Source: Pseudomonas sp. URMO17WK12:I11 (GTDB lineage: Bacteria; Pseudomonadota; Gammaproteobacteria; Pseudomonadales; Pseudomonadaceae). From it: a DNA stretch of 64,000 bases. The stretch lies in contig NZ_VEDF01000010.1 in assembly GCF_007677725.1 (NCBI RefSeq), positions 62,001-126,000 on the forward strand, in the 5' to 3' direction. The notes under the pieces were generated by a model, which worked only from the letters and a program-made list of their open reading frames with translations, did no database searches and was not told the DNA's origin. The translations under genes and the position numbers were made by a program. How positions within the stretch are numbered: the first letter of the stretch is position 1; every line of letters starts with the position of its first letter. Below, piece by piece: positions 24,455-33,304 of the stretch.

Positions 24455-25243
24455 TTGCTGACCGAACCTCGCCGCCGCGCCTACCTTTCCGCCATGCAAG
24501 TGGCGCAATGGCTGCCGCGTGCCGAACTGCCGTTCGCCGCACCTTCACGCCCCGCGCTGCTGTTGCCGCAAGCGCCGCTGGAGGATGACGCGTTCGACGC
24601 ACTAACGACCGCGCCGACGGCCAGCCCAGCCCCAGCCGTCGTGCAGACGCGTTCCGTCGAGCGGCCGAAAATCGAGATCCCGCGTCCGGGCAGCGGGCCC
24701 AAGGTCGTGGCCAAGCCGGCCGAGGAGCAGGCCCAGGCGCCTGCGCCGCGCCCCGCCCCGGTGCCGCCGCCACGCTTTGCGTTGCAGCTGCTGCGTGCCG
24801 GCGGTTGCCTGTTGCTGGTCGAACTGGCCACCGGGCAGCCGTTCCAGAGCCGCGACCCTTCGTACCTGCTGCTCAAGGACATGCTGCGCGCAGCCGGCCT
24901 GCCGGACGCCCCACAGATCATCGGCGAACCCGTACGCTGGCCGTTGTTCGTGCGCGGCAACATGGACCAGGGCCCGGAGGCCGCGCGCGATTTCGTGCAA
25001 GGGTTCATTCAGGCCCGCCTTGAAGAAACACCCTGCAGCCTGATCTGGTTGGTGGGGCTGCCGGCCATGCGCTTCGCCGCCAATGCAGACACCGAAGCCT
25101 ACTACCAGGTCTTGCAGATCGACGGCCTGGGCGCGGCCTGGGCGCTGCCGGGCCTTGAACTGTTGATGGACGAGCCGCAACGCAAGGCGGACGTCTGGAA
25201 AGCCATGCGCCAGCTGATGGCGCGCTGGAAGAGCGTTGAATGA
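24455..25243 (+). CDS. holD: DNA polymerase III psi subunit HolD, long Pseudomonas form
   Basis: Psi joins the chi subunit to the tau/gamma clamp loader and helps handle SSB-coated DNA. The 262-residue product is much longer than E. coli HolD (137). Its N-terminus RRRAYLSAMQVAQWLPR aligns with the E. coli RRDWQLQQLGITQWSLRR clamp-loader-binding peptide. Near the end, LPGLELLMDEPQRKADVWKAM aligns with the conserved end of psi. Between them lies a Pro/Ala-rich linker (about 55-110). Adjacency to rimI matches the E. coli holD-rimI pair and the P. aeruginosa psi gene. TTG 24455 is chosen because ATG 24494 would cut off the binding peptide; its ribosome site is weak. It is often mislabelled as an energy transducer. 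Confidence 0.7.
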   Translation: MLTEPRRRAYLSAMQVAQWLPRAELPFAAPSRPALLLPQAPLEDDAFDALTTAPTASPAPAVVQTRSVERPKIEIPRPGSGPKVVAKPAEEQAQAPAPRPAPVPPPRFALQLLRAGGCLLLVELATGQPFQSRDPSYLLLKDMLRAAGLPDAPQIIGEPVRWPLFVRGNMDQGPEAARDFVQGFIQARLEETPCSLIWLVGLPAMRFAANADTEAYYQVLQIDGLGAAWALPGLELLMDEPQRKADVWKAMRQLMARWKSVE

Positions 25244-25695
25244 GTGAATCGATCAGTTTCCGCCCGATGACCGAGGCGGATCTGGATGCCGTGCTGAAAA
25301 TCGAATATGCAGCGTTCAGTCACCCCTGGACCCGTGGCATCTTTCAGGACGCACTCAAGTCCTACGAAGTGTGGCTGATGTTCGACGGGCAACAACAGGT
25401 CGGGCACGGGGTGATCAATGTGATCATCGACGAGGCGCATCTGCTCAACATCACCGTCAAGCCCGAGAATCAAGGCCGTGGCCTGGGGCTGAAGCTGCTC
25501 GAACACCTGATGGCGCGTGCTTATCAGCTCAATGGCCGGGAGTGCTTCCTGGAGGTGCGCGCCAGTAATCAGTCAGCCTATCGGCTGTATGAGCGCTACG
25601 GTTTCAACGAAATCGGCCGGCGCCGCGATTACTACCCGGTGGCGGGGGGGCGTGAAGATGCGCTGGTGATGGCCTGCACGTTGCTCGAGGACTGA
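25240..25695 (+). CDS. rimI: Ribosomal protein S18-alanine N-acetyltransferase
   Basis: RimI acetylates the N-terminal alanine of ribosomal protein S18. The 151-residue GNAT protein has the acetyl-CoA loop VKPENQGRGLGLKLLEHL and the family motifs FSHPWTRGIF, FLEVRASNQSAYRLYERYGFNEIGRRRDYY. It overlaps holD by four bases (ATGA). Confidence 0.94.
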   Translation: MSESISFRPMTEADLDAVLKIEYAAFSHPWTRGIFQDALKSYEVWLMFDGQQQVGHGVINVIIDEAHLLNITVKPENQGRGLGLKLLEHLMARAYQLNGRECFLEVRASNQSAYRLYERYGFNEIGRRRDYYPVAGGREDALVMACTLLED

Positions 25696-25749
25696 CGGCC
25701 GGAGGGCGACCCGCAGCGGGTGCTCGTCTTGTGTGGTGAGGGAATGCGT

Positions 25750-25778
25750 AGATCGAGCGCCCGCGCGGCGCTCGATCT
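25750..25778. terminator. Bidirectional hairpin behind rimI
   Basis: AGATCGAGCGCC (25750-25761) pairs perfectly with GGCGCTCGATCT (25767-25778) around five bases. It lies between convergent rimI and the exported 385-residue protein; there is no T-run. Confidence 0.6.
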
Positions 25779-25842
25779 CACCCGTGCCAAGAATGCTGTG
25801 GCGAACGCTGCTTGAACCTTCTGACCACACGCCGTCTGTCGA

Positions 25843-27000
25843 TCACAACGCCTTTGGTGCTGCCTCGATCGGCTTGCGCAGGTCGCGCAGGGTTCGGTTC
25901 ACTGGCCCGCTGTTGCACTTGGCCGCCGCCTGCTCTGGCGTGTATTTGCGCACGCTGCGGAAGAACAATTCGCAGGTCTGCTTCTTCTGCGTCACCTGCC
26001 ACTTGTTCGAGCAGGCCTGCAGGGTCATGTTCGGGTTGGCAGCCGGGTTGCGCCCCATGCCGGCCTGCCAGCAGGCCGCCGTGAGGTCCTGGCCCATCAT
26101 CTTCAAGCCTGCCGCGTCGGCTGCGTCCTGGTCGCCGCCGTGGCTGTCCTTGTTCGCTGCGTACCAGATCGCGCTGGGGTGGTTGGCGCCGAGCACTGGC
26201 ACCTGCATGCCTGCTTGCGGGCTGATGCTGACCAGGCCCAGTACCTCTACCTGTGGGCCGTATTGCTGCTGCACCCAGCTGCGCACCGGGGCGCCGAAGG
26301 CGACCATGGGCAGCGCTTGCTCGGCACTTTGCAGGGTCATGTCCTTGACCATGCGCAGCTGATAGTCCTTGAAGTAACCATAGGTGCCGGTCAGGGCATC
26401 TCCGGCACTGGCGGGCGCTGCGATGGGGGCGATATCGATGATGGTCTGGTAGGCCGGCGTCTGGCTGGCGTCGACACCGTTGTACGTGAGCAGCTCGGCC
26501 CAGCGATCGGTGGTGTTCGAACGCAGATAGTCCTGCGCCTGGGTCAGCGAATAATCAGGCGGGAAGTGCAGCAATTCGATGCTGCGGCGGTTGTGCAACG
26601 CCATGCCCAGAGGCAGGAACAGGTACCAGTCATAGGACCATTTGCCGTCTTTGTTCAACTGCATGGCGCCCTGATACGCCAGCTCGCCATTGTCGAGCAA
26701 CCGCTGCAAGGGCAGGGCGTAGTCGGCTGGCACCTCGCTGATGGAAGCTCGCACCTGCTCGTTGGCACGGCTGACCTGTACCTTGGCAGTGGCATAGCCA
26801 TCACGCCGTACGCTTTGCGTCAGGTAGTGCTCGACGGTCTGTTCCAGGCTCCAGTCGCGGTAGCAGATCACATGGCAGTTGTTGGGAAACGCGAACAGCC
26901 GAGCCACGCGCTGGGCGTCGCCCAGGATGATCTGGGCATCGGCCATGGCCGCGCCGCTGAAGGCGAAGGCGCCGAGGCAGGCGAGGGCAGTCTTGTGCAT
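25843..27000 (-). CDS. Exported Cys-rich protein of unknown function
   Basis: The 385-residue protein has a signal peptide cleaved near AMA/DAQ (about residue 21). AAGGAG precedes ATG 27000. The mature part has paired cysteines near the N-terminus (NNCHVICYRD) and a C-terminal cluster (TAACW, LQACSNKW, KQTCELFF, AAKCNSG) that suggests several disulfides. The C-terminal 70 residues, with spaced Cys and Trp-Gln-Val-Thr segments, look like a small separate domain. I do not recognise the family. It is divergent from an M15 peptidase gene across only 66 bases, so the two promoters must overlap or lie close. Confidence 0.85.
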   Translation of the reverse strand: MHKTALACLGAFAFSGAAMADAQIILGDAQRVARLFAFPNNCHVICYRDWSLEQTVEHYLTQSVRRDGYATAKVQVSRANEQVRASISEVPADYALPLQRLLDNGELAYQGAMQLNKDGKWSYDWYLFLPLGMALHNRRSIELLHFPPDYSLTQAQDYLRSNTTDRWAELLTYNGVDASQTPAYQTIIDIAPIAAPASAGDALTGTYGYFKDYQLRMVKDMTLQSAEQALPMVAFGAPVRSWVQQQYGPQVEVLGLVSISPQAGMQVPVLGANHPSAIWYAANKDSHGGDQDAADAAGLKMMGQDLTAACWQAGMGRNPAANPNMTLQACSNKWQVTQKKQTCELFFRSVRKYTPEQAAAKCNSGPVNRTLRDLRKPIEAAPKAL

Positions 27001-27066
27001 GCTTAACTCCTTGTTGAGGGCCACCAGGGTTGGCGGCGCAGCACATACTGGACAAGGGGCGAGGGG

Positions 27067-27648
27067 ATGAGAAGAGCGACAGGCTTGATAGGCGCTGCTG
27101 GGGTGCTGCTCAGCGCCATGGCCCAGGCTGATGGGCGCGACCTGTGGATGTTCGCGCAGTGGGCCGGCGACCACCAAACCCGGCCGTTTCGCGAGATGCT
27201 GGTGCAAGCCCGCCTGTATGGCGTGGTGCCGATCCATCAACTGCTGCGCTCGGCGTCGGACTGGCAGTTGTGCCACGCCGCGCCGTTCGCGGTGCCACCG
27301 CATGGCAACTGGCCGGCAGTGCGTTCGACCCTGGCACTGCTGCAGACCCTGCGTCGGCAAAAGGTGGTGCCTGAGTTCGAGGTGGTTTCGGCCTACCGTG
27401 ATCCGCTATTGAACCGCTGCGCAGGCGGGGCGCGGGACAGCGCGCACACCCGTGCCTTCGCCGTCGATGTGCTGTTGCCACCCTGGGCCGATCCCAATCC
27501 CCTGTGCCGCTTTTGGCAGCAGCAAGGTCAGGCGTGGAACATGGGCTTGGGTCGCTACCCGAGCGGGCGCATCCATATCGACACGGCGGGGTATCGGACT
27601 TGGGGTGGGGACGGCAGCGCCACGTCGTCTTTCTGCGGCAAAGCCTGA
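27067..27648 (+). CDS. Exported M15-type zinc peptidase
   Basis: The 193-residue protein has a signal peptide (cleavage near AQA at 19-21) and the zinc-site pattern of the M15 D-Ala-D-Ala carboxypeptidase/VanY clan. That pattern is SAYRDPLLN, then SAHTRAFAVD (His127, Asp134), then HIDTAGYRTW (His170). It probably cleaves peptidoglycan stem peptides in the periplasm. The compact size fits a single catalytic domain. It is divergent from the Cys-rich exported protein and stands upstream of, and convergent with, tRNA-Met. Confidence 0.85.
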   Translation: MRRATGLIGAAGVLLSAMAQADGRDLWMFAQWAGDHQTRPFREMLVQARLYGVVPIHQLLRSASDWQLCHAAPFAVPPHGNWPAVRSTLALLQTLRRQKVVPEFEVVSAYRDPLLNRCAGGARDSAHTRAFAVDVLLPPWADPNPLCRFWQQQGQAWNMGLGRYPSGRIHIDTAGYRTWGGDGSATSSFCGKA

Positions 27649-27677
27649 CGACCGCGCTGGCTTTTTTGAGTGCAAAG

Positions 27678-27707
27678 AAAAAGGGCCTACCTTGCGGTAA
27701 GCCCTTT
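27678..27707 (-). terminator. Terminator of tRNA-Met
   Basis: On the minus strand AAAGGGCTTACC pairs with GGTAGGCCCTTT (one mismatch) around GCAA and ends in TTTTTC. It lies nine bases past the tRNA 3' end and may also serve the convergent peptidase gene. Confidence 0.88.
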
Positions 27708-27715
27708 GACGTGTT

Positions 27716-27792
27716 TGGTGGCTACACAGGGACTTGAACCCCGGACCCCAGCATTATGAATGCTATGCTCTAACCAACTGAGCTATGTAGCC
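27716..27792 (-). tRNA. tRNA-Met (CAT), elongator
   Basis: The 77-base gene reads GGCTACATAGCTCAG at its 5' end and encodes CCA at its 3' end. The acceptor stem GGCTACA pairs with TGTAGCC. The anticodon loop TTCATAA gives CAT, and the T-arm has GTTCAAGTC. The fully paired first base pair G-C and the absence of the initiator C-A mismatch mark it as the elongator species. Confidence 0.97.
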
Positions 27793-27802
27793 GATGGCGC
27801 GC

Positions 27803-27831
27803 ATTATTCCCTTGTGAGGGGGGCATGTCAA
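27803..27831 (-). promoter_or_regulatory. Sigma-70 promoter of tRNA-Met
   Basis: On the minus strand TTGACA (27826-27831) and AATAAT (27803-27808) are 17 bases apart. The -10 box ends 10 bases before the mature tRNA. Confidence 0.9.
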
Positions 27832-27976
27832 CACCTCGTTCAAAAAAAATTTGCACGCTTTCAAAAACTTAGCGGCATGCCCGTACCCTTGCTGCGCGCG
27901 GAGCAAATAAAAGGTAGCTATGTATCTATTTGTTTCCCGATAATCGGATCCTATCTTCGCGCACGGTAACTCCCCC

Positions 27977-29188
27977 ATGGCCACCAGTACCCCTTCGACC
28001 GCCAGCACCGGGACGGCGACCCAAGCCAATCCCCTGGTGATGCGCATCATCACCTTCTGTGCCCTGGCGCACCTGATCAATGACCTGATCCAGTCGGTAC
28101 TGCCGGCGATCTATCCCATGCTCAAGGCCAACTACGACCTGAGCTTCGCCCAGATCGGCATGATCACCCTGACATTCCAGATCACCGCCTCGCTGCTGCA
28201 GCCATGGGTCGGCTTCTTCACCGACCGCCGCCCGACCCCCAACCTGTTGCCACTGGGTACGCTGTGTACCCTGGTCGGCATCGTCATGCTGGCGTTCGTC
28301 GGCAGCTTCCCGATGATCCTGCTCGCTTCGGCACTGGTTGGCATCGGTTCTTCGACCTTCCACCCGGAAACCTCGCGAATCGCCCGCCTGGCCTCCGGTG
28401 GCCGCTTCGGGCTGGCGCAGTCGACCTTCCAGGTCGGCGGCAATACCGGCTCGGCTTTCGGACCATTGCTCGCCGCCGCGATCGTCATTCCTTTCGGCCA
28501 GAGCCACGTGGCCTGGTTCGGTGTGGCGGGGCTGTTGTTCTTTGCCGTGACCCTGATGCTGCGCCGTTGGTACAGCGAACACCTGAGCCAGGCCAAGGCG
28601 CGTGCGGCGGTCAAGGCCAGCCACGGCATCTCGCGCGGGCGGGTGATCGCGGCGTTGATCGTGCTCGGCCTGCTGGTGTTTTCCAAGTACTTCTACATGG
28701 CCAGCTTCACCAGCTACTTCACCTTTTACCTGATCGAAAAATTCGGCGTGTCGGTGGCCAGTTCGCAGCTGCACCTGTTCCTGTTCCTCGGTGCGGTGGC
28801 TGCCGGCACCTTCTTTGGCGGGCCGATCGGTGACCGTATCGGGCGCAAGGCAGTGATCTGGTTCTCGATCCTGGGGGTGGCGCCGTTCACCTTGGCGTTG
28901 CCGTACGCCGACCTGTTCTGGACCAGCGTGCTGAGCGTGGTGATCGGCTTCATCCTGGCCTCGGCGTTTTCCGCCATCGTGGTGTATGCCCAGGAACTGG
29001 TGCCGGGCAGTGTCGGCATGATTGCCGGGATTTTCTTCGGGTTGATGTTCGGCTTCGGCGGCATCGGCGCAGCCCTGCTGGGCTATCTGGCTGACCTGCG
29101 CGGTATCGAGTATGTGTATGACCTGTGTTCGTTCCTGCCGCTGTTCGGCTTGCTGGCGGTGTTCTTGCCGAGCACCGGCAAGCGCTGA
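27977..29188 (+). CDS. fsr: MFS exporter, fosmidomycin-resistance (Fsr) family
   Basis: The 403-residue protein has twelve predicted membrane helices. It has Fsr-family motifs: HLINDLIQSVLPAIYPMLK, GFFTDRRPTPNLLPLG, SSTFHPETSRIARLASGGR and FQVGGNTGSAFGP. Fsr proteins export fosmidomycin and related compounds. The N-terminus is a Thr/Ser/Ala-rich cytosolic tail. ATG 27977 follows CTCCCCC without a strong ribosome site. It is a single-gene unit. Confidence 0.88.
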   Translation: MATSTPSTASTGTATQANPLVMRIITFCALAHLINDLIQSVLPAIYPMLKANYDLSFAQIGMITLTFQITASLLQPWVGFFTDRRPTPNLLPLGTLCTLVGIVMLAFVGSFPMILLASALVGIGSSTFHPETSRIARLASGGRFGLAQSTFQVGGNTGSAFGPLLAAAIVIPFGQSHVAWFGVAGLLFFAVTLMLRRWYSEHLSQAKARAAVKASHGISRGRVIAALIVLGLLVFSKYFYMASFTSYFTFYLIEKFGVSVASSQLHLFLFLGAVAAGTFFGGPIGDRIGRKAVIWFSILGVAPFTLALPYADLFWTSVLSVVIGFILASAFSAIVVYAQELVPGSVGMIAGIFFGLMFGFGGIGAALLGYLADLRGIEYVYDLCSFLPLFGLLAVFLPSTGKR

Positions 29189-29549
29189 AACGATTGGGCT
29201 GCGTTGGCAGCCCCTTGACGAGCAGGATGACGCCACTGCAAGCCTTGCACCGGTAATTGACGATAGGCTCAGGCTTGGCCTAGAGTGCCGGCTCTTCTTC
29301 CAGACCCGTAGCCAACGCGATGCGCCGCACTCCGTCACTCTCCCACACACGGCAGCCTGCCTTGCAGGCCATGCGTCGTGCGTGGCCGAGCGACACCGTG
29401 CTCAAGCGCCGTCGCAGCGTGCTGTTCGCCTTTACCTTCTCTCCGCACTTCGCGCCGAACTGACCTAGCGCCCGAGCCACCCCGCATGCTGCGGCGTGCG
29501 CGTGGGCGCCTGTAGCTGCACGTCTTTTTCAGGTTGCGAGGAGTTGTGA
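29189..29549 (+). other. Intergenic stretch with hairpin and candidate promoter
   Basis: The 361 bases between two MFS genes hold a hairpin (GGGCTGC 29196-29202 with GCAGCCC 29207-29213). A sigma-70-like pair also lies here: TTGACG at 29257-29262 and TAGAGT at 29281-29286, 18 bases apart. This could drive the second MFS gene with a leader of about 250 bases. A 47-codon frame from ATG 29320 is open in that leader but has no ribosome site. I see no supported gene. Confidence 0.45.
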
Positions 29550-30707
29550 ATGAACATGCGTTTGCTGGCGGGCTTGCTGTTCGCCGTTTCGGTCGTGGGC
29601 TTCAGCCTGGGCGCCAGTCTGCCGTTGGTCTCGTTGCGCTTGCACGAGGCCGGTGCCGATACGCTGAAGATCGGCATCATCTCGGCCATTCCTGCCGCCG
29701 GCATGATGCTCTCGGCGTTCATGGTCGACACCTGCTGCCGGCACCTGACCCGGCGCACCATCTACCTGCTGTGCTTCAGCCTGTGCGCCGTGAGCGTCGC
29801 CTTGCTGGAGTGGGCCTTCTCGTCGCTGTGGCTGCTGGCGGTGCTGCGTCTGGGGCTGGGCATCGGCATGGGCGTGGCGATCATACTCGGCGAATCGTGG
29901 GTCAACGAGCTGTGCCCCGAGCATAACCGCGGCAAGATCATGGCGCTGTACGCCACCAGTGTCACTGGCTTTCAAGTACTCGGCCCGGCGCTGATCGCGC
30001 TGATCGGCGCCGGCAGCCCTTGGATCATCGGGGTGGTGACGCTCGGCTATGGCCTGGCTTTGCTGTGCATCGTGCTGACCGTGCCGGACGACCACGTCGA
30101 ACACGCCGAGGAGAGCAAGAGCTTCGGCCTGGCGGGGTTCTTCAGGGTCGCTCCGGCGCTGTGCGTGGCCGTGCTGTTCTTCTCGTTCTTCGATGCCGTG
30201 GTGTTGTCGCTGCTGCCGGTGTACGCCAGCAGTCATGGTTTTGCCGTGGCGGTCGCGGCGTTGATGGTGACCGTGGTGTTCGCTGGCGACATGCTGTTCC
30301 AGTTGCCGTTGGGCTGGCTGGCCGACCGGGTCGAGCGCACGGGATTGCACCTGGCCTGTGGCTTGGTGGCGATGACCATTGGCCTGGCCTTGCCCTGGTT
30401 GTTGCAGCTGACCTGGCTACTGTGGCCGATGCTGGTGCTGCTGGGCGCGGTGGCAGGTGGCATCTACACCTTGGCCCTGGTGCTGATCGGTCAGCGCTTC
30501 AAGGGCCAGGACCTGGTCACCGCCAATGCCAGCGTCGGGCTGTTGTGGGGCGTGGGCAGCCTGGTAGGGCCGCTGGTCAGCGGCGCGGCGATGGACGTCG
30601 CCCCGCACGGCCTGCCGATGGCGCTGGCGGTGATGGCGGGGCTGTTCGTCTGCGTGGCCCGGCAGTCGTATCGCCGGGTCGGCAAGCTACGAGCCGTGGC
30701 TGACTGA
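29550..30707 (+). CDS. MFS transporter, substrate unknown
   Basis: The 385-residue protein has twelve hydrophobic segments. It has the MFS loop GWLADRVERTG between helices 8 and 9 region and GESWVNELCPEHNRGKIMALY after helix 4, as in the YcaD/YfkF-like group of MFS_1 proteins. GCGAGGAG precedes ATG 29550. The substrate cannot be read from the sequence; drug or metabolite export is likely. It is convergent with the TonB-dependent receptor gene, 14 bases between stops. Confidence 0.85.
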   Translation: MNMRLLAGLLFAVSVVGFSLGASLPLVSLRLHEAGADTLKIGIISAIPAAGMMLSAFMVDTCCRHLTRRTIYLLCFSLCAVSVALLEWAFSSLWLLAVLRLGLGIGMGVAIILGESWVNELCPEHNRGKIMALYATSVTGFQVLGPALIALIGAGSPWIIGVVTLGYGLALLCIVLTVPDDHVEHAEESKSFGLAGFFRVAPALCVAVLFFSFFDAVVLSLLPVYASSHGFAVAVAALMVTVVFAGDMLFQLPLGWLADRVERTGLHLACGLVAMTIGLALPWLLQLTWLLWPMLVLLGAVAGGIYTLALVLIGQRFKGQDLVTANASVGLLWGVGSLVGPLVSGAAMDVAPHGLPMALAVMAGLFVCVARQSYRRVGKLRAVAD

Positions 30708-30721
30708 GCCGCGAGTCGGCC

Positions 30722-33211
30722 TCAGAACGTGCCGCGCAAGGTCAACGATACGTTGCGCGGATCACCCCAGTAGTAACCGGTGGGGGTCGGCGCTACCTGG
30801 CGGTAGTACTTCTTGTCGAAGAGGTTGTTGGCGTTGAGCTGCAGCGAATAGTTGTCGTTGAAGCGATAATTGACCATCGCGTTGTACACCGCGTACCCCG
30901 ACTGGCTGGCCACTGCGCCGGGGTTGACCCCACGGGCATTGGCCGGCGCTCGTGAATAGATCTCGCTCTGCGCCTGCACGCCGCCGCCGATGGTCCAGGC
31001 GTCGAGCGCGCCCGGCAGCCGGTAGCTGGTGAACAGCTTGAGCAGACGCTTGGGGTCGGTGGTGCGAATGGCATTGCCCTGGTTGGTCGGGTCGTTCAGG
31101 TAGCGGGTGGTGTTATAGGTGTAGCCGCCGCCGACGTTCCAGCCCGGCAGCACCTCGCCCGATACTTCCAGTTCGAAGCCCTGGCTGCGGTTCTTGCCCG
31201 CAGCGATCTTGCAGTAGCCGGTGTTCACGCCGCAGGGCTGACCGCTGGCGATATCGTCGATCGCGTTGCCGACCTGGTAAATGCGAAAGAACGCCAGCGA
31301 GGTATTCAAACGGCCTTCGTAGAACTCGCCCTTGATGCCGGTTTCGTAGGCTTCGCCTTCCACCGGCCGTAGTACCGAGCCGCTGACGTCGGTCGAGGTC
31401 TGAGGGTTGAAGATTTCCGTGTAGCTGGCATAGGTGCTGAAGTTGTCGTTGATGTCATAGATCAGCGCGGCGTACGGCACGACCTTGTTGTCGACGCTGA
31501 ACGTGCCGCCACTGCTGGTGTTGTTTTCCTGCTCGTAGTCGTACCAGTTGCTGCGCGCACCAATGATGGCGGTCAGCGGCTCGGCCAGCGAGAAGCGCCA
31601 GGTGGCGTAGGCACCCTCCTGGGTGGTGCGCGTACGCACCGGGTGGGCGAGGATGTCGATGTCAGGGTTGGCCAGGCTGGTCTTGGGGTCCCACTGGCGG
31701 ATATCGAAGTTGCCGGAGGTCACGAAATTGGTGGCCGAAGCGTAGGAATCGTTACGGATACGTTCGACCCCGAGCATCAGGTCGTGGCTGCGGCCGAACA
31801 GCTCGAATGGGCCGTTGAGGGTGGCGCTGAGGTTGTTCTGCAGGCTTTCGCCGCCATCACCCTCGGTGACCTGGTAGCTCATCAGGTATGGGTTGTTGGT
31901 CGGGTTGGCGGCGCCGCTCGCGCGGCTGAAGTAGGTTTGCTTGAAGCCGTCGTCAGCCAGCTTGAAATGGGTGCGCTGGGCCATCAGCTTGAGCTTCCAG
32001 TCGTTGTCGAAACGGTGTTCGAGCTCGGCAAAGGTCTGCAGGTTGCTGCGGTTCCAGCGGTTCCAGTCAGCGCCCAGGTAAGTGCTGCGGCCCAGCGGCA
32101 GCGGCGAGCCGTCGTAATCGGCAGGCAAGTTGCCCCACGCCCCGGTGGCATCGAGCTTGGTCCATTCAAGGCCGGTGGTCAGCGTGGTGCTGTCGCTCAG
32201 GTCGAAGGCCAGGACGCCATAGAACACCTCCTTGCGTTCCTCACGCGCGTCCTGGAAATGCGCCTTGTCGTCATGCACGGCAATCACCCGGCCGCGCACG
32301 TTGCCGCTCTCGGTCAGCGGCCCGGAGAGGTCGGCCACGTAGCGCTGGGCGTCCCAGGAACCGACGGTCACGCTGCCCTCGCCCTGGAATGCATAAGTCG
32401 GGCGCTTGCGCACCAGGTTGACCGTGCCGGAGGGGTTGCCGGCGCCACGGATCATGCCGGTGGCGCCACGCAGGATTTCGGCGCGATCGATGATGGCCGA
32501 GTCGCTTTGAATGAACGAGCCGCCGCCACTGCTCTGCACGACGGTGGCGCCGTCGTATTGGATGGCGTCGATGGCGTAGCCGCGCGAGTAGTACTGCACG
32601 CGCTCGCTGTCGGTGAGGTTGACCACCACGCCTGGGGTTTGCTCGAGCAGGTTGGTGAGGTTGGTGATGTGCTGGTCGTCGATGCGCTGGCGTGTCACCA
32701 CCGTGACCGACTGCGGCGTGCGCCGCAAGCTTTGCGCGGTCTTGCCGATGGTGACCGCGCCGGTGGTGTAGGAACCGCTGTGCTCGGTGGTTTCACCAAG
32801 TTGCTGACTGGAAATACTGGTCGCCCCCAGTTGCAACGCGCCACCAGCCTCGACCGGCGCGATCAGCAAGAAGCTGCTGTCACTTTCCTGCTGCACTTGC
32901 ACGCCGCTGCCTTGCAGCACAATCGCCAGTGCTGTGGCGCGATCATGTTGTCCTTGCACACCTTGGCTGGTCAGGCCCTGCAGGCTGTTGGCGTCGAACG
33001 ACAGGCTCAAGCCGCCTTGGCGTGCCAACTGGTCCAGCGCCGCCGCCAGAGGCCCTGGCGCCACGTTCCAGGCGAGGGCCTGGCGCTGCTTGGCCGGCGC
33101 TGGCGCTGCAGGGGCTGCCCAGGCCTGACCTACGCTTATCCCAAGGCCCAGCACGGCGAGGCGCACCGCCAGGTGAAGGCGTTGGCCACGGAAAAAATGG
33201 GGGAGAATCAT
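30722..33211 (-). CDS. TonB-dependent siderophore receptor with STN signalling domain
   Basis: The 829-residue outer-membrane protein has a signal peptide and an N-terminal STN domain (about 45-125, RQALAWNVAPGPLAAALDQL). The plug follows (TPQSVTVVTRQRIDD, GYAIDAIQYDG, AEILRGATGMIRGAGNPSG), then the 22-strand barrel ending in Phe. The STN domain passes ligand occupancy to FecR in the inner membrane. Overall pattern is that of ferric-siderophore receptors such as FpvA/FoxA. ATG 33211 has AGGAG seven bases upstream. It lies downstream of fecI-fecR in the same orientation, the usual cell-surface signalling set. The cognate siderophore is unknown. Confidence 0.93.
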   Translation of the reverse strand: MILPHFFRGQRLHLAVRLAVLGLGISVGQAWAAPAAPAPAKQRQALAWNVAPGPLAAALDQLARQGGLSLSFDANSLQGLTSQGVQGQHDRATALAIVLQGSGVQVQQESDSSFLLIAPVEAGGALQLGATSISSQQLGETTEHSGSYTTGAVTIGKTAQSLRRTPQSVTVVTRQRIDDQHITNLTNLLEQTPGVVVNLTDSERVQYYSRGYAIDAIQYDGATVVQSSGGGSFIQSDSAIIDRAEILRGATGMIRGAGNPSGTVNLVRKRPTYAFQGEGSVTVGSWDAQRYVADLSGPLTESGNVRGRVIAVHDDKAHFQDAREERKEVFYGVLAFDLSDSTTLTTGLEWTKLDATGAWGNLPADYDGSPLPLGRSTYLGADWNRWNRSNLQTFAELEHRFDNDWKLKLMAQRTHFKLADDGFKQTYFSRASGAANPTNNPYLMSYQVTEGDGGESLQNNLSATLNGPFELFGRSHDLMLGVERIRNDSYASATNFVTSGNFDIRQWDPKTSLANPDIDILAHPVRTRTTQEGAYATWRFSLAEPLTAIIGARSNWYDYEQENNTSSGGTFSVDNKVVPYAALIYDINDNFSTYASYTEIFNPQTSTDVSGSVLRPVEGEAYETGIKGEFYEGRLNTSLAFFRIYQVGNAIDDIASGQPCGVNTGYCKIAAGKNRSQGFELEVSGEVLPGWNVGGGYTYNTTRYLNDPTNQGNAIRTTDPKRLLKLFTSYRLPGALDAWTIGGGVQAQSEIYSRAPANARGVNPGAVASQSGYAVYNAMVNYRFNDNYSLQLNANNLFDKKYYRQVAPTPTGYYWGDPRNVSLTLRGTF

Positions 33212-33269
33212 GGACGGCTCCTGAAGGGTTCTAGACCACTGTGCGGGTTTATTCCTCAAGGCCGGACGA

Positions 33270-33296
33270 GAATGAGATTCCCCCTCATTCTTTTTT
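33270..33296. promoter_or_regulatory. Inverted repeat between fecR and the receptor gene
   Basis: GAATGAG (33270-33276) and CTCATTC (33284-33290) flank ATTCCCC and are followed on the plus strand by six T residues. The repeat sits 8 bases past the fecR stop and about 60 bases before the receptor start. It could be an operator or terminator for antisense reading, or overlap the ECF-sigma promoter of the receptor. The AATGAG...CTCATT arms also resemble half Fur sites. Confidence 0.45.
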
Positions 33297-33304
33297 CACT
33301 TTAT

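Noticed and set aside
29320..29463. A 47-codon frame in the leader of the second MFS gene
   Set aside because: It has no ribosome site, is Arg-rich in the manner of chance frames and matches nothing I know.
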